The notes under the pieces: generated by a model
What the model was told of the DNA's origin: nothing
Database searches by the model: none
The model's input: only the letters and a program-made list of their open reading frames with translations
Program-made: the position numbers and the translations under genes
Shown: positions 58,146 through 64,000 of the stretch, piece by piece
Layout: each line of letters begins with the position of its first letter
Position numbering within the stretch: position 1 is the stretch's first letter
IMG/VR virus record: IMGVR_UViG_3300020123_000589
Span: 62,001 to 126,000 of that record
DNA from: a virus
DNA length: 64,000 bases
Strand: one strand, 5' to 3'

Positions 58146-58295
58146 ATGGATAATGGAAATTTAAAACTTTTAATTTTGGGTATGTTGCTTGGGGCGATAC
58201 TCTTGGCGAGTGGAATGGTTTTTAATTCCCTCTCAAATGTTCTTCATAACATTCAAGTGAAATCTACAAATGAAGGAGTGCTCCTTAAACTTTAA
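58146..58295 (+). CDS. membrane microprotein
   Basis: A 49-residue protein with one membrane helix (residues 6-24, LKLLILGMLLGAILLASGM) and a polar C-terminus. It starts 6 bases after the previous stop and ends overlapping the next ATG (TAATG). No clear Shine-Dalgarno, so it may depend on coupling. Function unknown. Confidence 0.58.
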   Translation: MDNGNLKLLILGMLLGAILLASGMVFNSLSNVLHNIQVKSTNEGVLLKL

Positions 58296-58468
58296 TGAAT
58301 ATTGAGTTTACTGATTATTTTGAAGATGCTGTATCTTGTTGGGAACTGTCTAACAAGACGAACATTTCAAATTTAATAAAACGTTGCCTGTTTAAAAAAA
58401 TTATAAAGAAGGAAGCTTTTGAATTACTGATGGTTGAAGTAGACAATTGGAATGGGAGAAAATTATGA
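58295..58468 (+). CDS. 57-aa hypothetical protein
   Basis: It starts within the previous stop (TAATG) and ends overlapping the next ATG. The product (MNIEFTDYFEDAVSCWELSNKTNISNLIKRCLFKKIIKKEAFELL) is helical, acidic at the start and basic later. No family recognised. Confidence 0.55.
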   Translation: MNIEFTDYFEDAVSCWELSNKTNISNLIKRCLFKKIIKKEAFELLMVEVDNWNGRKL

Positions 58469-58713
58469 AGTTGGTAAAATGTTTGCATTGCAAAGTGTTC
58501 CTAATCCACAATAAAGAAGAGTATAAACGGCATGAAACGAAGCACCATGCTTATCATGCTTCTAAATATGAACCACATCATCATCGCCCTTTGAGCAATG
58601 AAGAATTTAATAGCATAGTGGCAAAAGGTGAAGAGCGGTTTAAACAGGCCCTTTTTGTACCAGATAATCCAATTAATTTACGCAGCAGAAGTACTGGCTA
58701 CGGCCAGCAATAA
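58465..58713 (+). CDS. C2H2-like finger protein
   Basis: The start at 58465 is chosen for the ATGA overlap and GGGAG upstream; an in-frame ATG at 58447 is possible. CLHCKVFLIHNKEEYKRHETKHH is a C2H2-type finger (CxxC, H...H), followed by a His-rich stretch (HAYHASKYEPHHHRP). The 82-residue protein may bind nucleic acid or metal ions. Confidence 0.6.
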   Translation: MKLVKCLHCKVFLIHNKEEYKRHETKHHAYHASKYEPHHHRPLSNEEFNSIVAKGEERFKQALFVPDNPINLRSRSTGYGQQ

Positions 58714-58739
58714 CAACACCCGAAAGGAAAGGAACGAAA

Positions 58740-60170
58740 ATGAAAAAGCTAATTGTTGTACTCGCTCTTGTCATGAGTGTTGCTACTCTGGCCAAAGCGT
58801 CAAACGTAACGGATACGGGACCAGGAAGTGCAGGAGATGTTCTTTATTTCACAGGTCAAGCAGGAAATGATCAAGGGACTTGGAGCAATTTGCCAAGTCT
58901 GGTACAGACGATTGTAAATAATAACATCACAGTTCCAGCGACTGTTGGTTCTGGAGTTAACGGAGCTACCCCAGATACGGTTGGTAATTTGAATTTTGTC
59001 GGTACAGGATTGACATCCTCTGTATCAGGTTCAGGTTCTACAGCCACATCTAACATTGACTTCAGTAATTTGTCAACCGTTGAGGGTCAGACGAATGCAA
59101 CAAACATTACAAACGTAAGCAACTCACTAGATACAACGAACAGCAATGTTACGAACTTAACAAATACGGTTAACAGCAATTCTACGGATATTAGTGGATT
59201 GCAAACGACTGTCAATCAACACACAACGCAAATCAATCAGAATACCTCTGATATCAGCACCTTGAATAGTGGATTGAACACGACTAATACGAACGTGACC
59301 AATCTATCCAACAAGGAAGCCGGAGATGTTGCTTCTATTAATAACATGTCTGATCCAAGCACTATCTTGAATCAAACTGTTAATGCCAATACACAAAACA
59401 TTGCCGCTGAAACTATTCGTGCAACAGGTGCAGAAAGCGTCCTCCAAAGCAACATTAATGGGGAAACAGCTCGTGCTACTGGTGTTGAAAGTGGAATTCA
59501 GAACATGACGGATGGTAGTTTGTTGAGCAATACCGTTAATACCCATACTCAACAAATTAGTGCGTTGAATACGGGATTGACAAATGAAACAAATCGCGCA
59601 GAAGGTGCTGAAGGAGTTTTGCAGAACAACATTAACAACGAAGCTTCTACACGCGCTTCGGCTGACCAAGCGTTGCAGAATCAGATTAACAATGTGAATG
59701 CTCAAGCACAAGACAATACCAATCGCATTGATCGTTTGGAACAGACTAAGTATTTGTTGGAGCCTACCGTTCGAATCTATGATGGTAAGCTTTTTCAAGT
59801 GCAAGCGTTTGATTCTTATGATGTTCGACACGGTACTAACTTTGCTTTGGGTGCTCGTGTAATGTTGAAACTTGGAAAGTCTTATGAAGAGAAGCTTCTT
59901 GCTAAGACGAACCCTGAGATTGCTCGTCTTCTTTCAGCTAATGTATCCCATGACATTGCAGAACGGGATGCTATTCGTCAGCAGCTTGCTGAAGACCGCG
60001 CTCTTATTCAAAAGCAAAGTGAGCTTCTTGCTAAGTTGACTACGCCACAAGCCACTGTTCTTAGTGTTCCAGTTGTATCTTCAGATCATGTCTTTGGAAC
60101 TCCTTCTAAGGCTGATGAAGATCTTCTTCAAGCCTTGGATGCAAAGAATGAGGCGTTCGCAGCCAAGTAA
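58740..60170 (+). CDS. secreted coiled-coil protein with AFDSY C-terminal domain
   Basis: A 476-residue protein with a clear Sec signal peptide (MKKLIVVLALVMSVATLAKA, cleavage after AKA). Residues 85-320 consist of Asn/Thr-rich heptad-like repeats (NSLDTTNSNVTNLTNTVNSN; NRAEGAEGVLQNNINNEA) typical of trimeric coiled-coil adhesin stalks. Residues 325-380 carry a domain with YDGKLFQVQAFDSYDVRHGTN...ALGARVMLKLGKSYEEKLL that recurs in the next gene. A C-terminal coiled coil follows. Export of a phage-coded adhesin is unusual. Good Shine-Dalgarno AAAGGAA. Confidence 0.72.
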   Translation: MKKLIVVLALVMSVATLAKASNVTDTGPGSAGDVLYFTGQAGNDQGTWSNLPSLVQTIVNNNITVPATVGSGVNGATPDTVGNLNFVGTGLTSSVSGSGSTATSNIDFSNLSTVEGQTNATNITNVSNSLDTTNSNVTNLTNTVNSNSTDISGLQTTVNQHTTQINQNTSDISTLNSGLNTTNTNVTNLSNKEAGDVASINNMSDPSTILNQTVNANTQNIAAETIRATGAESVLQSNINGETARATGVESGIQNMTDGSLLSNTVNTHTQQISALNTGLTNETNRAEGAEGVLQNNINNEASTRASADQALQNQINNVNAQAQDNTNRIDRLEQTKYLLEPTVRIYDGKLFQVQAFDSYDVRHGTNFALGARVMLKLGKSYEEKLLAKTNPEIARLLSANVSHDIAERDAIRQQLAEDRALIQKQSELLAKLTTPQATVLSVPVVSSDHVFGTPSKADEDLLQALDAKNEAFAAK

Positions 60171-60184
60171 CGAATCTACACTGC

Positions 60185-60206
60185 AAGGGCATCGAAAGGT
60201 GCCCTT
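60185..60206 (+). terminator. hairpin between secreted-protein genes
   Basis: A 7-bp stem AAGGGCA/TGCCCTT with an 8-base loop, directly after the stop codon. There is no U-run, so it may be a transcript stabiliser or attenuator rather than a strong terminator. Confidence 0.5.
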
Positions 60207-60243
60207 CAGCGTATATTCAAACTAAAAAAGAGAGGGAAACGAA

Positions 60244-60759
60244 ATGAACAAGAAAACAGTAATGGCCATTCTGTTAGCTAGTTTGTTTATTGCCCCGTTG
60301 GTATCAGCCAACTGCGGTAATGGCAACGACAATGGAAATGGTTGTAGTGGTGGCAACACAGGATCACAGGGACCACAAGGGCCACAGGGAAATCCTGGAC
60401 TAAATGGTTCTAACGGCGCAAATGGAACCAATGGTTCTAATGGAACAAATGGAGCTGCCGGATTAAATGGAACAAATGGGGCCAATGGACTTAATGGCGT
60501 AGACGCAGTAAATCAGTCTCGTCTTTTAGGGGAATTGGATCTTCGCGTTTGGGATACAAAGCGCACGTCTTTTTATGCCTTTGATTCCTATGGATTCAAT
60601 GATGCTCCAGGAAATGATGTTGTTATGGATGGCCGCAATGCATTCTATGGATTCAAGTTTGTTGTTAAGCTTGGCTCCTCCTATGAAGAACGATTGTTGG
60701 ATAAACAAGCAGGACAGATCAAAGCATTAGAAGCAGCATTAGCAAAGTTGTCTAAGTAG
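60244..60759 (+). CDS. secreted collagen-like protein
   Basis: A 171-residue protein with a signal peptide (MNKKTVMAILLASLFIAPLVSA). A short Asn/Gly/Cys segment follows, then about 20 collagen-type G-x-y triplets (GPQGPQGNPGLNGSNGANG...) at roughly residues 40-80. The C-terminal domain (RVWDTKRTSFYAFDSYGFND ... FKFVVKLGSSYEERLLDKQ) is paralogous to the one in 58740. A triple-helical stalk with a conserved base suggests a surface fibre assembled by the host's export system. Confidence 0.75.
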   Translation: MNKKTVMAILLASLFIAPLVSANCGNGNDNGNGCSGGNTGSQGPQGPQGNPGLNGSNGANGTNGSNGTNGAAGLNGTNGANGLNGVDAVNQSRLLGELDLRVWDTKRTSFYAFDSYGFNDAPGNDVVMDGRNAFYGFKFVVKLGSSYEERLLDKQAGQIKALEAALAKLSK

Positions 60760-60765
60760 TCTTTA

Positions 60766-60818
60766 GCTTGTTCCTGGGGTGTTTTGACCTTTAGGCATTA
60801 CATCGAGCGGGAACAAGC
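60766..60818 (+). promoter_or_regulatory. 5' UTR hairpin element
   Basis: A perfect 9-bp stem GCTTGTTCC/GGAACAAGC closes a 35-base loop with a further GGT/ACC pairing. It sits directly upstream of the Shine-Dalgarno AAGGA (60821-60825) of the next gene and could control its translation, or end the previous transcript. Confidence 0.5.
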
Positions 60819-60830
60819 ATAAGGATTAAA

Positions 60831-61076
60831 ATGCCAATACTAGCTCTTCTTTTAGCAGTAGCCAGTCCTAAAGTGCAAGATCCAGAAACGATTGTGCATA
60901 AATATGATAATTTTGATTTTGGAAAAATCAATCTTTCTATTAAAGGATTGAATACTGTGGAATTGAATAAAGATATTTATAGTGGCAAACATCTTCAAAT
61001 TGAAAGTGACGGATCTTGGAATGTTTCCACCCGTCAGCAGGAAGCTACATTGCAAGTGGCTTGGAAATTTAAATAA
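60831..61076 (+). CDS. small secreted or envelope protein
   Basis: An 81-residue protein. The first 12 residues are hydrophobic (MPILALLLAVAS), a short signal-peptide-like segment without a basic start. The rest is beta-like and ends ATLQVAWKFK, alternating in a way seen at the C-termini of outer-membrane beta proteins. It follows the secreted coiled-coil and collagen-like genes and may be part of the same envelope-directed set. Low specificity. Confidence 0.5.
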   Translation: MPILALLLAVASPKVQDPETIVHKYDNFDFGKINLSIKGLNTVELNKDIYSGKHLQIESDGSWNVSTRQQEATLQVAWKFK

Positions 61077-61240
61077 TGTCCAATTTTGAAGTAACACCTC
61101 CGCAGGTAGTGAATTTAATTTGTCCTCGGTGTAAACTTACGTGGATGAATAAAAATGGAAATGAAAACTTCTATTTTTGCTATGCTTGCAGTTTTATACT
61201 CTTTGATAGACAGGTAGAAGAGTTTAAAAAGGGATCTTGA
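61076..61240 (+). CDS. small zinc-ribbon protein
   Basis: A 54-residue protein overlapping the previous stop (TAATG). NLICPRCKLTW and YFCYACSFILF form a CxxC...CxxC ribbon. Its last codons contain the -35 box of the next promoter. Function unknown. Confidence 0.6.
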   Translation: MSNFEVTPPQVVNLICPRCKLTWMNKNGNENFYFCYACSFILFDRQVEEFKKGS

Positions 61241-61265
61241 CAAAGTATTAATTTGGTGGTATAAT
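61237..61265 (+). promoter_or_regulatory. sigma70-type promoter, leaderless
   Basis: TTGACA (61237-61242), a 17-base spacer, and a consensus TATAAT (61260-61265), with the ATG at 61273 at the expected transcription start. Preceded by the stop of the zinc-ribbon gene. Confidence 0.82.
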
Positions 61266-61272
61266 AAAGTAG

Positions 61273-61422
61273 ATGAAAATAAAACTTTATAATTCTCTTG
61301 ACAACCCGTGGATCGCTTTTCCCTTGATGATCCTTATGTTCGTAATATTTATGTGGGGTGCCTTAAAGATCACGGGGCATATGCAAAAACCTCATAGTGT
61401 GGAGATTGTTAATGGAAAATAA
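61273..61422 (+). CDS. membrane microprotein
   Basis: A 49-residue protein with one membrane helix (PWIAFPLMILMFVIFMWGALKI, about 12-33) and a polar tail. The mRNA is predicted to start at its ATG. It overlaps the next gene by 11 bases. Like the others, it could act as a membrane regulator or toxin-like microprotein; no evidence decides. Confidence 0.6.
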   Translation: MKIKLYNSLDNPWIAFPLMILMFVIFMWGALKITGHMQKPHSVEIVNGK

Positions 61423-61549
61423 TGGACACAAATACAAAAATCAATGTAAAGCGCAAGTAGGACATTGCCCCTGGTGTACGCGCTGTGAAAATTGTGGTGA
61501 GATTTGGATTAACAGTGTAGATCGAGAATGTTCGAAAAAGGATAATTAA
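61412..61549 (+). CDS. 45-aa Cys-rich protein
   Basis: MENNGHKYKNQCKAQVGHCPWCTRCENCGEIWINSVDRECSKKDN has six cysteines, including the run CPWCTRCENC, which fits a zinc ribbon or rubredoxin-like knuckle. It overlaps the previous gene and ends 1 base before the ClpP-like gene. Confidence 0.55.
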   Translation: MENNGHKYKNQCKAQVGHCPWCTRCENCGEIWINSVDRECSKKDN

Positions 61550-61550
61550 A

Positions 61551-62168
61551 ATGAATATTATACCCACTGTCGTAGAAAAAATGCAGGGTGCAGGTTCCAT
61601 GGTGAGTTATGATCTTTTGTCTCGTTTGATGCAGGATAGGATTTTGTTTGTAGGTGGTAATCATGGGGCTATCAGTTTAGATGACGCTAATATTCTAATC
61701 TCCCAGCTTTTGTATCTTGATTCAATAGATCCAGGTAAGAAAATTGAAATGTACATAAATTCTCCTGGTGGAGAAGTATCGGCGGGCCTTGCTATTCTGG
61801 ATACGATGAATCATATTCAGAGTCCGATTACAACCATTTGTTTGGGAATGGCGATGTCTTTTGGAGCAGTGCTGCTAAGTGCTGGAGAACCTGGAAAACG
61901 TTTTGCTCTTCCGAACGCTCGTATCATGATTCATCAACCCTTGATTTCTGGCGGTGGAATTTCTGGCCAAGCCACAGATATTGAGATTGAAGCCAAAGAA
62001 ATGACACATTGCAAAACCTCTCTTACAAAGATCCTAGCAGCAAATTGTAATCAGAAGTATGAGAAAGTACTTAAGGATTGTGAACGCAATTTTTATATGT
62101 CGGCTGAAGAAGCAAAAGAGTATGGTTTGATTGACAAGGTTATTTTGCCTAAGAAGCTGGAAAAGTAA
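61551..62168 (+). CDS. ClpP-like serine protease
   Basis: A 205-residue protein with the ClpP fold motifs: IEMYINSPGGEVSAGLAI, MAMSFGAVLL with Ser103, NARIMIHQPL with His128, GQATDIEIEAKE and CERNFYMSAEEAKEYGLID. By alignment to E. coli ClpP (Ser97, His122, Asp171), the third catalytic residue is Asn180 instead of Asp. Length and oligomer motifs otherwise match host ClpP, with no obvious propeptide. It could join the host ClpP ring and change its activity. The Asn for Asp exchange is known from Listeria ClpP1. Confidence 0.9.
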   Translation: MNIIPTVVEKMQGAGSMVSYDLLSRLMQDRILFVGGNHGAISLDDANILISQLLYLDSIDPGKKIEMYINSPGGEVSAGLAILDTMNHIQSPITTICLGMAMSFGAVLLSAGEPGKRFALPNARIMIHQPLISGGGISGQATDIEIEAKEMTHCKTSLTKILAANCNQKYEKVLKDCERNFYMSAEEAKEYGLIDKVILPKKLEK

Positions 62169-62177
62169 GGAACTGCC

Positions 62178-62540
62178 ATTTTAAATGTTACTCGTATTAT
62201 TTACGTTTACATTCTCCTTGTATTTTTTATCGTAGGATCTTATTTATTTAATAAAGGGATCGTAACAGGAAGAGAAAAATACAGACACAGTAGAAACATG
62301 GAGTTGGCTTTGAAAAGTGCCTATCATTTTGGATATGTTGATGCAAAAGCTGGTAAGTCCGAAGATTGGGAAAATGGTGAAGAACAAGTGCCGCAAGTTT
62401 ATTGTACAGATTGTCAACAAGTAGATATGTGCCTTGGGATTATAGAACCAACACATATACAAATATCTTTGACTAGACCGAGTAAAATTTGGTTTAATTT
62501 ATACTGGATGACATTGGATGGTAAGAAGGAGTGTAAGTAG
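62178..62540 (+). CDS. membrane-anchored protein, ATT start
   Basis: The frame is open above the first ATG (62298) and encodes a convincing membrane segment (RIIYVYILLVFFIVGSYLF). The only candidate start there is ATT 62178, with AAGGA 7-11 bases upstream. From it the product is 120 residues, with a soluble part after the helix containing VYCTDCQQVDMCLG. If the ATG at 62298 were the true start, an 80-residue soluble protein would result and the hydrophobic stretch would be unexplained. Function unknown. Confidence 0.5.
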   Translation: MLNVTRIIYVYILLVFFIVGSYLFNKGIVTGREKYRHSRNMELALKSAYHFGYVDAKAGKSEDWENGEEQVPQVYCTDCQQVDMCLGIIEPTHIQISLTRPSKIWFNLYWMTLDGKKECK

Positions 62541-62542
62541 AG

Positions 62543-62716
62543 ATGAAGCCCAACGCATTAACACAGTGTCAAATTAAAAAATCCTACCCAACCAAAGAAG
62601 CTGCGGATAAAACTGGGGCTTACTTGTACTTAGAAAAGCAAGTAGAAGTTGAAAGCTATCATTGTAACATCTGCTCCCAATATCATTTAACCAGGAGTAA
62701 TAAACGTGACAGATAA
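62543..62716 (+). CDS. small protein with CNICSQYHLT finger
   Basis: A 57-residue protein ending YHCNICSQYHLTRSNKRDR, resembling the CDKCKGWHLT protein at 54719 (CxxCxx(W/Y)HLT). Both start with a Lys-rich part. It starts 2 bases after the previous stop and overlaps the next gene, which uses GTG. Function unknown. Confidence 0.6.
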   Translation: MKPNALTQCQIKKSYPTKEAADKTGAYLYLEKQVEVESYHCNICSQYHLTRSNKRDR

Positions 62717-62864
62717 ACAATGGAAAGCTAATATTCGTAGAATTAAAGATCCCAAGAAACTCTTAGCGATTATTGGGGCTGATGATTTTATGTTGGGGAC
62801 TGATCCTTATTACAACGATTTGTGGACAGTTATTTTTGAAAAGGCTAAGGAGCTTTCAAAATGA
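62706..62864 (+). CDS. 52-aa hypothetical protein
   Basis: GTG start inside the end of the previous gene, with AGGAG 10 bases upstream (62692-62696). The product (MTDKQWKANIRRIKDPKKLLAIIGADDFMLGTDPYYNDLWTVIFEKAKEL) is helical. It ends in an ATGA overlap with the next gene. Not recognised. Confidence 0.55.
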   Translation: MTDKQWKANIRRIKDPKKLLAIIGADDFMLGTDPYYNDLWTVIFEKAKELSK

Positions 62865-63208
62865 CGAATAAACAACTTGAAGCAGTAAACGTAAAGATAG
62901 CTAAGAAGATGGGATGGAAGCGTTTTAGAAAAGAACGGTTGCCAGATCCATTACAGAAAGAATCACGTATGACAGGGCTTGCTCCAGGGAATATACGTAA
63001 CCAGTTTGTTCCAGCTTTTACAAACAATCTTGCTTATGCTACGCAGCTTGTTGATTGGGCAAATGAGCATGGGTATTATTTTGAACTAGTAAAAAGTGCT
63101 ACGATGGAATTTTATGAAGTTTGTTTTAGAAAGTTAGATGATGAGTCTGTTGATTTTGGAACTCTTCCCTCAATGGCGATTTGTATGGCTTTTTTAAAGA
63201 TTAAGTGA
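62861..63208 (+). CDS. phage ABA-sandwich-like protein
   Basis: A 115-residue protein. The order VNVKIAKKMGWKRFR ... FVPAFTNNLAYATQLVDWANEHGYYFELVKSATMEFYEVCFRKLDDESVDFGTLPSMAICMAFLKIK fits the small phage ABA-sandwich (DUF2591-type) domain, in which an alternating alpha/beta core precedes a helical end. These proteins are widespread in phages with no known function. It overlaps both neighbouring genes. Confidence 0.6.
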   Translation: MTNKQLEAVNVKIAKKMGWKRFRKERLPDPLQKESRMTGLAPGNIRNQFVPAFTNNLAYATQLVDWANEHGYYFELVKSATMEFYEVCFRKLDDESVDFGTLPSMAICMAFLKIK

Positions 63209-63489
63209 AAATCTATTGTTCGCATTCTGACAAAATTTTCACTAAAGCTTCAAATTACTACCAATGTCGTTTTTGCCTTTTCTCGTGGTACGATAAAGAT
63301 CCAACTCCCATGATTGTAATTGGGTTTACGGATGTAACAGAAGTTGATCCAAAGTATTTTGAAAAACTTGAAGCAAAAGAAATTTCAAATAAAAAATTTG
63401 TTAGATGCCTTACGTGTAAGGATGTAGTTGAAAAAAGAAAACATATTCTTTGCACCGTGAAGAATTGGATTAAAAAAGCAGGTTTATAA
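63205..63489 (+). CDS. 94-aa Cys-rich protein
   Basis: GTG start overlapping the previous stop. CSHSDKIFTKASNYYQCRFCLFSWYD and FVRCLTCKDVVEKRKHILC give two CxxC pairs plus further Cys/His, enough for one or two zinc sites. It is part of the overlapping run that leads to the transporter. Function unknown. Confidence 0.6.
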   Translation: MKIYCSHSDKIFTKASNYYQCRFCLFSWYDKDPTPMIVIGFTDVTEVDPKYFEKLEAKEISNKKFVRCLTCKDVVEKRKHILCTVKNWIKKAGL

Positions 63490-63490
63490 T

Positions 63491-63694
63491 ATTCTATTAT
63501 ATTTAATAGCTTGGACGTATCTATCGGAATATAACCGTTTCCATAACTTTACTGTTCATGGAAACAGTCCCTACTGTGCTGTAAATTACAAAACCAAAGA
63601 AATTAATTGTGTATACCAAACAATGGATGCATGTCGAGATACCCTACAAAATTACGATATGACTGTTTGTTATCCAAATAAATTTACTAAATAA
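63491..63694 (+). CDS. secreted or membrane-anchored small protein, ATT start
   Basis: The frame from 63461 to 63694 contains no ATG, GTG or TTG suitable as a start but encodes a hydrophobic N-terminus (LLYLIAWTYLS) followed by a Cys-containing polar part (HGNSPYCAVNYKTKEINCVYQTMDACRDTLQNYDMTVC). The best start is ATT 63491, with GCAGG ending 8 bases upstream; ATT 63464 is a second choice. Four cysteines could form disulfides after export. Moderate confidence because start codons like this are rare. Confidence 0.4.
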   Translation: MLLYLIAWTYLSEYNRFHNFTVHGNSPYCAVNYKTKEINCVYQTMDACRDTLQNYDMTVCYPNKFTK

Positions 63695-63702
63695 GCTTTT
63701 AT

Positions 63703-64000
63703 ATGAATTCACTTTATCTTTTAGCCATTCTTATTTTCTTTAATCAGGGTATTGGCGGATTAGCTGCACAACCACTGTATTACTTTTTGCGTGAAACTTT
63801 GGGCATGGGTGTTCCAGCGATTATGGTCCTTGGAGCCCTTGCGAACCTTCCATGGTTGATTAAGCCTGTCTGGGGATTTCTTAGTGATTCAATAAGTATC
63901 TTTGGGTACCGTAGAAAAAGTTATATTGTTTTATTTGCGCTTTTAGGCACCATAGCTTTTCTCGCTATCGGCTTGTCACCATTTATTTCTCTGTCTATTC
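63703..64000 (+). CDS. BT1/MFS-type transporter (3' end outside window)
   Basis: 99 codons are visible. MNSLYLLAILIFFNQGIGGLAAQPLYYFLRETLGMGVPAIMVLGALANLPWLIKPVWGFLSDSISIFGYRRKSYIVLFALLG shows the start of a 12-helix transporter: LPWLIKPVWGFLSD and FGYRRKSYI are characteristic of the folate-biopterin transporter (BT1) branch of the major facilitator superfamily. In that branch the loop after helix 2 has WxxKP..GF.SD and GYRR. Substrate is unknown (folates or pterins are the family's known cargo). A transporter gene in a phage would count as an auxiliary metabolic gene. Confidence 0.78.
   Translation, partial: MNSLYLLAILIFFNQGIGGLAAQPLYYFLRETLGMGVPAIMVLGALANLPWLIKPVWGFLSDSISIFGYRRKSYIVLFALLGTIAFLAIGLSPFISLSI

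Overview
The window is a stretch of an AT-rich tailed double-stranded DNA bacteriophage genome (Caudoviricetes) with a contractile-tail (myovirus) plan. The evidence is an ordered set of virion genes: portal, prohead protease/scaffold, capsid decoration protein, major capsid protein, neck proteins, tail sheath, tail tube, frameshifted tail chaperones, tape measure, baseplate hub, spike, gp25-like wedge, J-like wedge and several fibre or collar proteins. Almost every gene is on the plus strand; the one clear exception is an HNH endonuclease at 53096-53734. The host cannot be named. Simple signal peptides on several late proteins and good sigma70-type promoters (TTGACA, 17 nt, TATAAT) indicate a bacterium with ordinary housekeeping transcription, and I lean towards a Gram-negative host.

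Layout. 1-8.4 kb is the head module. The major capsid gene (7153-) is interrupted nine codons before its end by a compact group I intron (8092-8333), whose first 30 bases re-encode the same C-terminus in different codons, so the protein is essentially the same with or without splicing. A GIY-YIG endonuclease gene follows. 9.2-10.6 kb is an RNA island: tRNA-Ala, a small ORF, then about 930 bases of hairpin-rich non-coding DNA containing an initiator-like tRNA(CAU) and a cloverleaf with UUU in the anticodon position. 10.7-28.7 kb holds adhesin/decoration, possible lysis, neck and fibre genes built from shared shuffled modules. 28.7-29.4 kb is a second GIY-YIG gene behind a promoter repeat and a predicted H-type pseudoknot at its Shine-Dalgarno. 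29.4-48.1 kb is the contractile tail, baseplate and fibre module.

48.2-64 kb is an accessory and DNA-metabolism region with short, often overlapping genes: amidase endolysin, methionine aminopeptidase, SprT-like metallopeptidase, a family of very small zinc-binding proteins, three tRNA genes (one atypical), a UvsW-like helicase, metallophosphoesterase, nucleotidyltransferase, two HNH endonucleases, membrane microproteins, secreted coiled-coil and collagen-like proteins, a ClpP-like protease with Asn at the position of the catalytic Asp, and at the right edge the start of a BT1/MFS-type (folate-biopterin transporter-like) membrane transporter. Several promoters here, and the one before the first GIY-YIG gene, place the transcription start on or next to the start codon, predicting leaderless or nearly leaderless mRNAs.

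The observations I consider most unusual are the capsid intron with its recoded exon copy, the pseudoknot over the GIY-YIG start, the structured RNA island, the mini zinc-protein family, the secreted proteins with a shared C-terminal domain, and the transporter gene. All functional statements are from reading the sequence; no database search or folding program was run.
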